A stretch of 64,000 nt of DNA from Amycolatopsis tucumanensis (lineage in GTDB: Bacteria; Actinomycetota; Actinomycetes; Mycobacteriales; Pseudonocardiaceae): positions 93,116 through 157,115 of the forward strand of contig NZ_JAKGSD010000016.1 in assembly GCF_021654135.1 (NCBI RefSeq), given 5' to 3'. The notes beneath the pieces are model-generated. The model searched no databases and was not told the DNA's origin. It saw only the letters and a program-made list of their open reading frames with translations. This document shows positions 17,164 to 26,102 of this stretch, piece after piece. The translations under genes and the position numbers were made by a program. The stretch's first letter is position 1. The number at the start of each line of letters is the position of its first letter.

Positions 17164-18176
17164 CGAACCGCGTGCGCATCACCGACACCACGCTGCGGGA
17201 CGGCAGCCACGCCGTGCGCCACCAGTTCACCACGGACCAGGTTCGCGCGGTGGCCGGGGCACTGGACCGGGCCGGGGTCGAGGTCATCGAGGTCACCCAC
17301 GGCGACGGGCTGGCCGGCTCGTCGTTCAACTACGGCTTCTCCAAGGTCCGGGACATGGAACTCGTCGCCGCCGCGGTCGACGAGGTGCGCCGGGCAAAGA
17401 TCGCCGTGCTGCTGCTGCCTGGTCTGGGCACGGTCGCGGATCTTCGCGAGGCCGCGGACGCCGGTGCCCGCGTCGCCAGAGTCGCGACGCACTGCACCGA
17501 AGCGGACGTGAGCGTCCAGCACTTCGGCGCGGCCCGCGATCTGGGCCTGGAAACCGTCGGGTTCCTGATGCTCTCGCACATGAACTCGCCGGAGGGCCTG
17601 GCGAAACAGGCCCGGATCATGACCGACGCGGGATGCGAGTGCGTCTACGTCGTCGACTCCGCGGGCGCGTTGCTGCCCAGCGGCGTGACCGACCGCGTCA
17701 CCGCGCTGGTCCAGGAGCTGGGCGAGGACGCCCAGGTCGGGTTCCACGGCCACCAGAACCTGTCCCTCGGGGTCGCGAACTCGCTCGCCGCGCAGCAAGC
17801 GGGCGCCCGCCAGATCGATGGCACGTTGCGCGCTCTCGGTGCGGGCGCGGGCAACTCCCCCACCGAAATCCTCGTCCCGGCGTTCGACGCACTCGGCGTG
17901 GAGACCGGAGTGGACAGTGAACTGATCCTCGCCGCGGCCGAGGAGGTCCTGGCCCCGATGGTGCCCCGGATGCCGGTCGCCGACCGGGCCGCGATCGTGC
18001 AGGGCCGTTACGGTGTCTACAACTCGTTCCTGCTGCACGCCGAAACCGCCGCCCAGAGGTACGGCGTGCCCGCCTACCAGATCCTGAAGCAAGTCGGCGA
18101 ACTGCGGTACGTCGGCGGCCAGGAAGACATGATCATCGATGTGGCGATCGGCTTGGCCGAGAAGGAGAACGCATGA
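17160..18176 (+). CDS. mhpE: 4-hydroxy-2-oxovalerate aldolase
   Basis: A 338-residue DRE-TIM metallolyase that splits 4-hydroxy-2-oxovalerate into pyruvate and acetaldehyde. The N-terminal TTLRDGSHAVRH motif carries the Arg-Asp pair, and GFHGHQN supplies the metal histidines. The C-terminal communication domain pairs with the dehydrogenase encoded just upstream. The length equals that of MhpE/BphI. ATGA overlap with mhpF and a 4-base overlap with the next gene. Confidence 0.95.
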   Translation: MTNRVRITDTTLRDGSHAVRHQFTTDQVRAVAGALDRAGVEVIEVTHGDGLAGSSFNYGFSKVRDMELVAAAVDEVRRAKIAVLLLPGLGTVADLREAADAGARVARVATHCTEADVSVQHFGAARDLGLETVGFLMLSHMNSPEGLAKQARIMTDAGCECVYVVDSAGALLPSGVTDRVTALVQELGEDAQVGFHGHQNLSLGVANSLAAQQAGARQIDGTLRALGAGAGNSPTEILVPAFDALGVETGVDSELILAAAEEVLAPMVPRMPVADRAAIVQGRYGVYNSFLLHAETAAQRYGVPAYQILKQVGELRYVGGQEDMIIDVAIGLAEKENA

Positions 18177-18955
18177 CGACGTGGAGCATCGACACCGCGG
18201 CGGACGTGCTGCTGGCCGCCGAGGCGAAGCGGCGGGACCGCGGGCCGATCACCGAGGAGTGGCCGGAGCTCGACCTGCCGACCGCCTACCGGGTGCAGAA
18301 GCGGCTGATCGAGAGAAAGGTCGAGGCGGGCGAGACGGTCGTCGGCGTCAAGCTGGGACTGACCTCGCGGGCCAAGCAGGAGCGGATGGGCATCGACTCG
18401 CCACTGACCGCGGTGCTGACCGACGGCTACGTGCTGGCGGCCGACGAGCCCATTCCGCTGGACCAGCTGATCCACCCGCGAGTCGAGCCGGAGATCGTGT
18501 TCGTCATGGGCAAACGCCTGGCGGGCCCGGGCATCACGGCGGCGACCGCGCTGGACGCGGTGGAGAGTGTCCACGCCGGACTCGAGATCATCGACTCGCG
18601 CTACACCGACTTCAAGTTCACGCTGCCCGACGTGGTGGCCGACAACGCCTCCTCGGCGCGGTTCGTGGTGGGCGGCAAGCCGGTATCGCCGAAGAACCTG
18701 GACCTGGCGCTGGAAGCGTGTGTGCTCACAGTCAACGGCACGGTGACCGACACCGCGACCGGTGCCGCGGTGCAGGGCCATCCGGCGGAGGCGCTGGCGC
18801 TGGCCGCCAACGCACTCGCCGCGAGGGGCGAGGCGATCGAGGCCGGGCAGATCGTACTGACCGGGGGCCTGACCGACGCGGTGTTCGCGCACGCCGGCGA
18901 CCAGATCGGTGCCGAGTTCACCTCCCTCGGCTCGGTATTCGTCACCGCGGCCTGA
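18173..18955 (+). CDS. dmpH: 2-oxo-3-hexenedioate (4-oxalocrotonate) decarboxylase
   Basis: A 260-residue paralogue of the hydratase at 15467. Family motifs are VGVKLGLTSRAKQ, HPRVEPEIVFVMG, LEIIDSRYTDFKF and DNASSA. Similarity to DmpH/XylI decarboxylases (SRAKQ-x-RMG) suggests it decarboxylates 4-oxalocrotonate to the hydratase substrate, and the two normally form a complex. Last gene of the operon, overlapping the aldolase by 4 bases. No 4-oxalocrotonate tautomerase or semialdehyde dehydrogenase is nearby, so the upstream oxidative branch must be encoded elsewhere. Confidence 0.88.
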   Translation: MTTWSIDTAADVLLAAEAKRRDRGPITEEWPELDLPTAYRVQKRLIERKVEAGETVVGVKLGLTSRAKQERMGIDSPLTAVLTDGYVLAADEPIPLDQLIHPRVEPEIVFVMGKRLAGPGITAATALDAVESVHAGLEIIDSRYTDFKFTLPDVVADNASSARFVVGGKPVSPKNLDLALEACVLTVNGTVTDTATGAAVQGHPAEALALAANALAARGEAIEAGQIVLTGGLTDAVFAHAGDQIGAEFTSLGSVFVTAA

Positions 18956-19267
18956 CCGTGACAAGGAAGTTCCGATGCCCCGCTGAGTCGGCCGAGGCCC
19001 GCGAAGGGCTGCCTGGTGGCGGAGAGCGAGACCGCCGCCACGACCGGGATGGCCGCCCTGGAGGACCGTCGCCCGACCACGGTGATCGTCACCCTGCTCT
19101 TAATCGGCACCTGGAGGAAGATCGGCCTGAAGACGCTTCCCCGTGAGTCGCGCCTGCCACTGCGGCGCACCTTCGAACGCATCACGGATCCGGGCTACTG
19201 GTTCGAGGTCGCCCTCACCACGGCTCATCCCGACCCAGCAGGCGCGGCGATGCGGTGACGCCTCGCA
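18956..19267. other. Intergenic stretch without recognisable gene
   Basis: About 310 bases between the meta-cleavage operon and the pseudogene block. An open frame at 19016-19258 has no ribosome site or recognisable motif. No strong terminator hairpin seen. Confidence 0.4.
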
Positions 19268-19474
19268 TCACGCGCACGACCGATTTGCCAACTTGGCTCC
19301 GCGGAGAAGCGACATCAGCGCGGCCGGTGCCTGCTCGATTCCGTCGGACGCGGTGACCGGGACCTGGAGACGGCCGCTGGTCATGAGTTCGCGTAACTCG
19401 GTCTCGACTGCCGGCGCGCGTTCGAGCTGGTCGGTGACGAGGAAGCCCTCGAGCCGAAGCCGCGGGATGATCAC
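19268..19474 (-). pseudogene. C-terminal fragment of a CurA-like NADP-dependent oxidoreductase
   Basis: Sixty-eight residues (RLRLEGFLVTDQLERAPAVE, then DGIEQAPAALMSLLRGAKLANR) match only the last fifth of zinc-independent medium-chain reductases of the CurA/leukotriene-B4-dehydrogenase group, which run to about 335 residues. The upstream part is replaced by a TetR remnant on the opposite strand. A truncated relic. Confidence 0.7.
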
Positions 19475-19552
19475 GTGGCGATGTCCGCCGGTCCGGTTTG
19501 CGGCCTGCCGGCCCCACCTCCTCGCTCAGGTCGGCCTGGAGGTCCTGCAGCG

Positions 19553-19845
19553 TACAACTTCGAGCTCGGCTGCCTGGTGGGCAACCTCGGGCAGGAGGTC
19601 GTGTCTTTACCCGACCGCTTCCGCGTACGACTCGAGGAGGTCCTGCGTGGGAGCGCCGGCTCGCGGCCTGCCTCCGGCTGGCGGACGAGGCCGGGGAGCT
19701 CGCGGCCGGCGCCGATTGCGACCAGCTTTCGGCGTTCTTCTGGATCGGCTGGGAGGGCGCGGTGCTGCGGGCGCGACTGGTGCGCAGCACCCGGCCGCTC
19801 GACGTCTCCATCGCCGGCTTCCTGGCCCGCGCGGCCAGCGATTAG
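19553..19845 (+). pseudogene. TetR-family (AcuR-like) regulator, C-terminal fragment with frameshift
   Basis: The ligand-binding end of a TetR protein in two frames. YNFELGCLVGNLGQEV and FRVRLEEVLRG run in one frame to about 19650, then WERRLAACLRLADEAGEL through FFWIGWEGAVLRARL continues in the other to a TAG at 19843. The HTH domain is missing. This subgroup is found beside acrylyl-CoA reductases, and a decayed one follows immediately. Confidence 0.68.
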
Positions 19846-19883
19846 GCACCGACCCCGCTGACCCACAGCCCGAGGAGCAGCAC

Positions 19884-20795
19884 GACCTGCCCGAGGGTGA
19901 CCTGAGTGTCCGCGTCGCCTACAGCACCCTCAACTAGAAGGACGGCCTGGCCATCACCGGCAAGGGGCCCGTCGTGCGGCGGTTCCCCATGGTGCCCGGC
20001 ATCGACCTCGCCGGGGTCGTCGAGTCGAGCGGCCACCCGTCGCACTCTGCCGGTGACCGCGTCGTGCTCAACGGCTGGGGTGTCGGGGAGAGACCCACTG
20101 GGGCGGGCTCGCGCAGCGCGCCCGACTGCGAGGCGACTGGCTGGTGCCGTCGCCGGACGGCGTCAGGGAGCAGCAGGCGATGGCGAGCGGCACGGCTAGC
20201 TATACGGCGATGCTCTGCCTCATGGCGCTGGAGCGGCACGGCGTGACGCCCGGCGACGGCGACGTGCTGGTGACGGGCGCCAACGGAGGGGTGGGCAGCT
20301 TCGCGATCTCGCTGCTGAACCGCCACGGCTACTCGGTGATCGCCGCGACCGGCGCCCGGAGCAGGGCGACCACCTGCGGAAATCGGGCGCGACCAGCATC
20401 CTGACCGCGCCGAACGATCCGAGCCGGGACGTCCGCTCGCCAAGGAGCGGTGGGTCGCAGCCATCGACTCCCTCGGCAGCCACACCCTCGCCAACGTCTG
20501 CGCTGGCACCAGGACCGAGGGCGCCGTGGCGGCCTGCGGCATGGCGCACGGCATGGACCTGCCGGCCACCGTGGCACCGTTCATCCTGCGCGGCGTGAGC
20601 CTGCTCGGCATCAACAGCGTCAACCAGCCCTACGACACGCGCGTCACGACCTGGCAGCGACTGAGCCGGGAGCTCGACCGCGCTCATCTCGAGGAGATCA
20701 GCCACGACATCGGACTCAGCGAGGCGATCGCGACCGCCGACGAACTGCTCGCCGGCCGGATCCGCGGCCGGGTGATCGCCGACGCGACCCGCTGA
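19884..20795 (+). pseudogene. acuI: Acrylyl-CoA reductase (AcuI/YhdH family), multiply disrupted
   Basis: The whole medium-chain reductase can be followed but needs repairs. RVAYSTLN is followed by a TAG at 19935-19937 where the family has Tyr, then KDGLAITGKGPVVRRFPMVP. Frameshifts follow near 20090, near 20350 and near 20435. The last frame ends normally (GRVIADATR, stop at 20795). The cofactor segment DVLVTGANGGVGSFA is still readable. Intact AcuI is about 325 residues and makes propionyl-CoA from acryloyl-CoA. At least four lesions mean it is dead. Confidence 0.75.
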
Positions 20796-20872
20796 CGAGC
20801 GGGGTCGCCTGACCTACCCCCGGATCCGCGACTCCAGCTCGGGTCACACCTAGTCGCGGAGGCGAACTCCTG

Positions 20873-20946
20873 GTCACGGCCCGCCGAGGTCATGGGGAGC
20901 ATGGCGATCACCTCGACGTCCCGCGGTGCCTTGTACTGCACTGGTG
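20873..20946 (-). pseudogene. Tail fragment of an AMP-forming acyl-CoA ligase
   Basis: A short frame reading QYKAPRDVEVIAMLPMTSAGR matches the C-terminal hinge and lid of fatty-acyl/aromatic CoA ligases (YK-x-PR ... LP-x-T-x-x-GK), with the catalytic Lys position changed to Arg. Nothing else of the ligase remains. Part of the pseudogene block at 19.3-20.9 kb. Confidence 0.45.
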
Positions 20947-21213
20947 AACGGCGAGGAGGTAGGTTCCGCGAGGTCGATCAGCAGCTGGCCTGTGTCAGTG
21001 ACACTGTTCGGGTTCACCCTGGCTGGGCTTGGCTTCTGATGACGGTTGCAACCTTCGCTGGCGCAGCAGCCAGCTCACGGCCTCATCATGAGGTGACGCG
21101 TCCGGTCCAGGCGCTTGCAACGACTTCTTGGGGAACGCAGCTGATGCGATGAAGGAGCGGTCTCTCCGCTCCCGCCGAACGCTGCAGCCGTATCCCGCTC
21201 AGATAAATGACCC

Positions 21214-21230
21214 TGTCGCGATTTGCGACA
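21214..21230. promoter_or_regulatory. TGTCGC-N5-GCGACA dyad, site 1 (AcoR-like regulator candidate site)
   Basis: A perfect 6-bp inverted repeat, TGTCGC GATTT GCGACA, 82 bp before the small ORF at 21313 and about 450 bp before the PrpE-type gene. The same 17-bp pattern recurs at 23895 and 27800, flanking the regulator at 24036, whose target sites these may be. Confidence 0.5.
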
Positions 21231-21312
21231 GCAGCAGCCGTCACAAGCAGCGTCTACTTACAGCAGCGGCCCCGTCCGAGAGAGGACCGCCTCCGGTACC
21301 CAAGGAACAACG

Positions 21313-21588
21313 ATGTCCAAGAAGCAGCCGGTTCCGCCACTTGCGGCCACCTGTCGAGCACAGGCAATCCTGCGAGCAGTCGCCGCAGGGCGGGTGCGGA
21401 TGGTGCTCGGGTGTGAACCCGACCTCTTCATCGATGGTCTCGCCTGCTGCGATCAAGCCATGGCGCATTCGCTCCACCACCTCGGCTTGATCCGCCCTGC
21501 CAGGCCCGGAGGCGTCGGCGATCTGGTCACGGCGACGCTTACCGCCGATGGCGTGGACATGATTCGGATGGGCCCATCAGCGGCTTGA
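21313..21588 (+). CDS. Small hypothetical protein
   Basis: A 91-residue soluble protein (MSKKQPVPPLAATCRAQAIL...). An AAGGAAC site 5 bases upstream of the ATG supports the start. It has three cysteines (one in the first half, two in GLACCDQ) and no membrane segment. I do not recognise a named family. It precedes the PrpE-type ligase by 91 bases on the same strand and lies downstream of a candidate regulator site, so it may be co-regulated. Confidence 0.5.
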   Translation: MSKKQPVPPLAATCRAQAILRAVAAGRVRMVLGCEPDLFIDGLACCDQAMAHSLHHLGLIRPARPGGVGDLVTATLTADGVDMIRMGPSAA

Positions 21589-21679
21589 GACCGTTGCAGC
21601 GGCGGCCACTCGGCCCTGCGGCTGCGCAGCTTCCAGATGGGGTTGAAGTATCCATCGAATTGTCGAACGGAGACGATGC

Positions 21680-23560
21680 ATGGGTGAGTATCAGGCGGTC
21701 CTTGAGCGCAGCCGGCGCGACCCCAGCGGCTTCTGGCTTGAGGCCGCGGAGGCCATCAGCTGGCACCGTCCGCCCACAACCGCGCTGGATGCGGAGCGGG
21801 CGCCATTCTATGGCTGGTTCCCCGACGGGGAGCTCAACACCTCTTACAACGCGCTGGACCGGCACGTGGAGGCTGGCCGGGGCGGCCTGGCCGCGCTCGT
21901 TTACGACTCACCGGTGACGGGGTCGAGCCGTACCTACACCTATGCCGATCTGCGGGACGAGGTCGCCCGGTGCGCCGGTGCCTTGGCCGGCCTCGGCGTG
22001 GTCAAGGGCGACCGTGTCGTCATCTACATGCCGATGGTGCCGGAGGCAGTGATCGCCATGCTCGCCTGTGCCCGGCTCGGCGCGGTCCACTCCGTGGTGT
22101 TCGGCGGGTTCGCGCCCAAGGAGCTGGCCATCCGGATCGACGACTCCGAACCGAAGATCGTTGTCACCGCGTCCTGCGGCATCGAGCCGCACCGGCTCGT
22201 GGAATACAAACCAATCATCGACGAGGCGCTACGCACGACCCGTCACCAGCCGCATAGCGTCGTGGTGCTGCAGCGCGAGCAGTCCCGCGCGCAGCTCACG
22301 CCCCGCGACCGCGACTGGCTGGAGCTGATGGCCGCAGCCGAGCCGGCAGACCCCGTGCCGGTGGCCTCCTGTGACCCGCTCTACATCCTCTACACCTCCG
22401 GCACGACCGGGCAGCCCAAGGGCGTGGTCCGCGACAACGGCGGTCACGCGGTCGCCCTGGCCTGGTCGATGCGCCACGTCTACGACATCCGTGCGGGGGA
22501 CGTGTGGTGGGCCGCCTCCGACATCGGTTGGGTCGTCGGCCACTCCTACATCGTGTACGCACCGCTACTGGTCGGGGCCACCACAGTGCTCTACGAGGGT
22601 AAACCGGTCGGGACGCCCGACGCTGGTGCGTTCTGGCGCGTGATCGCCGAGCACCGGGTGGAGGCGCTCTTCACCGCGCCGACGGCGCTACGCGTGATCA
22701 AGCGGGAGGACCCGTACGGTGAGCTACTGGCGGGCCACGACCTCTCGCGCTTCACCACGCTGTTCGTGGCTGGAGAGCGGCTCGACCCCGAGACCCTGCG
22801 CTGGGCCAACGACCTGCTGGACGTGCCCGTGCTCGACCACTGGTGGCAGACCGAGACCGGATGGGCCATCGCGGCGAACCTGCGCGGAATCGAGCCGATG
22901 CCGGTGAAGGCCGGCTCCGCGACGGTGCCGGTGCCGGGCTTCGACGTCCACATCGTCGACGAGGGCGGTGAGCCCGTCCCGACCGGAACCGAGGGCGCGA
23001 TCGTGATCCGCCTGCCGCTGCCGCCGGGCGCGCTGCTGACGCTGTGGAACGACGACGAACGCTACATCGACTCGTACCTGAGCACTTACCCAGGCAGCTA
23101 CATCACCGGGGACTCGGGCTACCTTGACGAGGACGGCTACCTGTTCGTCATGGGGCGGATGGACGACGTCATCAACGTCGCCGGTCACCGGCTCTCTACC
23201 GGCGCCATGGAGGAGGTGCTCGCCGCCCACCATGCGGTAGCCGAGTGCGCCGTGATCGGCGTGCCCGATAGCCTCAAGGGACAGGTCCCGCGCGGCTTGG
23301 TCGTGCTCAAAGCCGGTGTTCGGATCGAGGAGGGCGTGCTGCGCGACGAGCTGGTCGCCTCCGTGCGCCGTGAGATCGGACCGGTTGCGGCGTTCCGCGA
23401 CGTAGCCGTCGTTGAGGCCCTGCCCAAGACCCGCTCGGGCAAGATCCTGCGCCGCACGATGCGGGGCATCGCTGCCGGGAACGACGAGGCACTGCCGGCG
23501 ACAATCGACGACCCTTCGGCGCTGGACGCCGTGGCCGCCGTCCTGCGGGCGACGCCCTGA
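21680..23560 (+). CDS. prpE: Propionyl-CoA synthetase-type acid-CoA ligase
   Basis: A 626-residue AMP-forming acyl-CoA synthetase. The phosphate loop is YTSGTTGQPKG, the family core is HWWQTETGW, and the C-terminal lid carries the catalytic lysine in TRSGKILRRTMR. GGFAPKELAIRIDD and CGIEPHRLVEYKP are characteristic of PrpE rather than acetyl-CoA synthetase. It would activate propionate or a related short acid to its CoA ester. It lies between two copies of the TGTCGC dyad and just upstream of an AcoR-like regulator, so control by that protein is likely. Confidence 0.88.
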   Translation: MGEYQAVLERSRRDPSGFWLEAAEAISWHRPPTTALDAERAPFYGWFPDGELNTSYNALDRHVEAGRGGLAALVYDSPVTGSSRTYTYADLRDEVARCAGALAGLGVVKGDRVVIYMPMVPEAVIAMLACARLGAVHSVVFGGFAPKELAIRIDDSEPKIVVTASCGIEPHRLVEYKPIIDEALRTTRHQPHSVVVLQREQSRAQLTPRDRDWLELMAAAEPADPVPVASCDPLYILYTSGTTGQPKGVVRDNGGHAVALAWSMRHVYDIRAGDVWWAASDIGWVVGHSYIVYAPLLVGATTVLYEGKPVGTPDAGAFWRVIAEHRVEALFTAPTALRVIKREDPYGELLAGHDLSRFTTLFVAGERLDPETLRWANDLLDVPVLDHWWQTETGWAIAANLRGIEPMPVKAGSATVPVPGFDVHIVDEGGEPVPTGTEGAIVIRLPLPPGALLTLWNDDERYIDSYLSTYPGSYITGDSGYLDEDGYLFVMGRMDDVINVAGHRLSTGAMEEVLAAHHAVAECAVIGVPDSLKGQVPRGLVVLKAGVRIEEGVLRDELVASVRREIGPVAAFRDVAVVEALPKTRSGKILRRTMRGIAAGNDEALPATIDDPSALDAVAAVLRATP

Positions 23561-24035
23561 GCCGGGGTGCTCGACGGTGGGCGTCCTAGCCGGGAGAGCC
23601 CTGCACGGGCCGTTGCTGGAGCACGAGGAGAAGCGCAGCTCCCTGGCCGAGACACCGACCCAGATGCACGTCCACCCCAAATACCATCGGCTCGACCAAG
23701 CCGGTCGGCTGCTCGGCGCCACCTGACGGAACCCCGAACGCAGAGCGGAGGTGCAGATCGGTCTGAGACTTCCACGTCCTGCGCCAGGACGGGATTGTCG
23801 CCGCCTGGTCACCTCATCCGCATCGCCCCAAGCGGCGCGAGCGACCCGGAGGGACCCCGAGGGTGTCCTCGGGAGCCGCTCGGCCGCCGCGAAGTGTCTC
23901 GTTACGCGACAATCCGATGCGCAGTGACGTAGGTAACATCGCGTAAGCGCGGGTGGCACCCGGCGGCCGAGCCGTCGACCGCACTACCGCACTCCCCCGA
24001 CTGGACACTGGAGTCTGGAGGCTGGAGGCCGAGGG
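23561..24035. other. Intergenic region upstream of the AcoR-like regulator
   Basis: About 475 bases with no convincing gene. It contains the regulator dyad at 23895-23911. Short frames at 23567-23932 have no ribosome site or recognisable motif. Confidence 0.4.
23895..23911. promoter_or_regulatory. TGTCtC-N5-GCGACA dyad, site 2
   Basis: TGTCTC GTTAC GCGACA, the same 17-bp architecture as sites 1 and 3 with one mismatch, 125 bp upstream of the AcoR-like gene: a likely autoregulatory site. Confidence 0.45.
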
Positions 24036-25901
24036 ATGAATGACTGGCTGCGCACCGCCAGCAGGGCGCGCGACGACGTCTTCTCCAACGCGCTGGATGC
24101 ACAGGTCGGCGCGGCGGTGGACCTGCGGCCCACTGTGTACGAGTCATGGCGCCGCTCGCGCTTGCAGGGCCTGGCGCCCGAGGCCGTCTCTCCGATGCCG
24201 CTGGCCGAGGTGGAGTTCGACGGCTATCTGGCGCGTACGGTCACCCGGATCGTCGAGAAGCGCGCCGCCGCGCTCGACCAGAGTGCCTGTGCACTGGTGC
24301 TCACCGACCGTGAGGGCCGACTGCTGCGGCGCTGGGTGCGCGACGCCGAGATGGCCGCCGGCCTGGATGCCAAGGGCGTGGCGGCCGGGTTCATGATGGA
24401 CGAGTCCACGGTTGGCACGACCGGGCTGGTCACGTTGCTCACCGGCAGCCCGGAACTGATTCGGGGTCCAGAGCACTTCTCGGAGTTGTTCAAGCAGTAC
24501 AGCTGCGCCAGCGCCCCGATCTTCCACCCGGTGCGCCGGGTCCTGCTGGGCAGTGTCTCGCTCATCTGCCGCGTCGCCGACACCACCCCGCTCATGCTCT
24601 CGTGGGTCACGGAGCTGGTGATGGCCGTCCAGGAGGCGCTCTTGCTCCGCGCCTCGCAGCGCGAGCAACGGCTCTTCGACGCCTACACGACCTTCAACCG
24701 CGACGTACGCCACCCGATCATCGCCATCGACGTCACGACCATCATCACCAACGCGGCGGCGGCCCGCCTGCTCGGCGGCGTCGACCAGACCCTGCTGTGG
24801 GAGCACGCACGACGCAGCCTGCGCGAAGGCGACCGCGGCCCGAGCAGCCTGAGCCTGCCCGACGGTCAGGTGCTCAAGGTGGACTGCCGCCCACTGGCCC
24901 ATGACGACGCCGATGCCGGCGCCATCCTGATCCTGCGCAGGGACCCGACAGCCCGTGCGCACCGGCCTGCGACCGAGCTCGCGCAGGGCTCCTCCGGATT
25001 CGCCGCTGAGGCCTCCGCGGCCGCGGGGAGACTTGGGCCTGCCCCCGTCGGTCTGCCCGTTGCCGACGCCCCGGCCGCGTTGCCGGGTCTGGTCGGGCGC
25101 AGCGAGAAGTGGCGTGCGCTGTGCCGCCGGGCGGCGTCCTTGCGCAACGGTCCCGAGGCTGTGCTCGTGCTGGGCGAGCCCGGCACGGGCCGACTGGCGG
25201 TGGCTCGGGCGCTGCAGGACCTGCCGGATGTCCGCGTCGTCGACGCCGTCGAGGCCGTCGCACTCGGCGACGACGGCTGGTGCGGCCTGTTGGCCTCCCA
25301 GCTCGGGGACCCCGACACCGCTCTGGTCGTACGCCACGCCGACTTGCTCTCGCCCTCGGCTGCGCTTGCGACCCTGGCTGCGGTACGGCGCACGCCGCCG
25401 ACCCGAGTGCTGGCGACCGCCCGCAGCGGTGCCGGTGAGCAGGCCGTCCACAACCCGCTGCTCGACTCCTTCGAGTCGGTCCTCGAGGTGCCGCCGCTGC
25501 GCGAGCGCCTCGACGACTTCCCTGTTCTGCTGGCCCGCTTCTCCGCGGAGGCGGCGCGCGGCGGACTGCCCGCCACGTGGTCCCCGGAGGCGGTGCAGGC
25601 ACTGACCCGGCTCGACTGGCCGGGCAACCTGGCCTCACTGCGGGCGTTGGTGCGCCGTACGGTCACTGGCCGCTCCGCCGGCCGGATCGGCACCGCCGAC
25701 CTCCCACCGGAGTACGTCGCGCGCGCCGCGCGACGCCAACTGGCCGCGCTGGAACAGATCGAGGCGCAGACGATCGTTCGGGCCGTGCGAGAGGCGGGGG
25801 GCAACAAGCACCAGGCGGCATTGACGCTCGGCATCGCGCGCTCCACGTTGTACCGCAAGATCCGCGCGCTGGGTCTGGATCTCTCGGCCAGCACCTACTG
25901 A
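24036..25901 (+). CDS. AcoR/MimR-like GAF-AAA-Fis regulator with degenerate AAA domain
   Basis: A 621-residue regulator built like sigma-54 enhancer-binding proteins. There is an N-terminal GAF-type sensor region (about 60-210), a PAS-like linker (215-310), an AAA+ domain (about 345-550) and a Fis-type HTH at 588-612 (NKHQAALTLGIARSTLYRKI). The Walker A at about 378 is GEPGTGR, lacking the usual Lys. The segment where GAFTGA should stand (around GDDGWCGLLASQLGD) has no such loop, so it cannot contact sigma-54 in the usual way. Actinobacteria generally lack RpoN, which fits. The C-terminal LDWPGNL motif is retained. Probably controls the PrpE gene and the 26-28 kb operon through shared dyads (inference). 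Confidence 0.88.
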   Translation: MNDWLRTASRARDDVFSNALDAQVGAAVDLRPTVYESWRRSRLQGLAPEAVSPMPLAEVEFDGYLARTVTRIVEKRAAALDQSACALVLTDREGRLLRRWVRDAEMAAGLDAKGVAAGFMMDESTVGTTGLVTLLTGSPELIRGPEHFSELFKQYSCASAPIFHPVRRVLLGSVSLICRVADTTPLMLSWVTELVMAVQEALLLRASQREQRLFDAYTTFNRDVRHPIIAIDVTTIITNAAAARLLGGVDQTLLWEHARRSLREGDRGPSSLSLPDGQVLKVDCRPLAHDDADAGAILILRRDPTARAHRPATELAQGSSGFAAEASAAAGRLGPAPVGLPVADAPAALPGLVGRSEKWRALCRRAASLRNGPEAVLVLGEPGTGRLAVARALQDLPDVRVVDAVEAVALGDDGWCGLLASQLGDPDTALVVRHADLLSPSAALATLAAVRRTPPTRVLATARSGAGEQAVHNPLLDSFESVLEVPPLRERLDDFPVLLARFSAEAARGGLPATWSPEAVQALTRLDWPGNLASLRALVRRTVTGRSAGRIGTADLPPEYVARAARRQLAALEQIEAQTIVRAVREAGGNKHQAALTLGIARSTLYRKIRALGLDLSASTY

Positions 25902-26035
25902 TCCGACAAGTGCAGTTGTCCGCCGGCCAACTGCGCGGCTGCGGCAGCGGATTCCTGTGCCATAGCTGCCCGGTCGCGTGTCAAGCCGGCAGCAGGCGGC
26001 CCGTTCGATTGACGCTGTGCCCACTATTCAACGGG

Positions 26036-26063
26036 GGGATATCCGGCCAAGCCGGAATATCCC
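26036..26063. terminator. Bidirectional terminator between convergent genes
   Basis: GGGATATCCGGC pairs with GCCGG-A-ATATCCC (12-bp stem, one bulge, 3-base loop) midway between the convergent AcoR-like and hydrolase genes. Confidence 0.55.
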
Positions 26064-26102
26064 AATGCGACTGTTCTCCGATATCGCCGGATCGCGCGCT
26101 GA

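Noticed and set aside
15467..18955. Assigning these genes to cholesterol ring catabolism (HsaE/F/G)
   Set aside because: The decarboxylase paralogue and lack of other steroid genes fit the general meta-cleavage pathway better.
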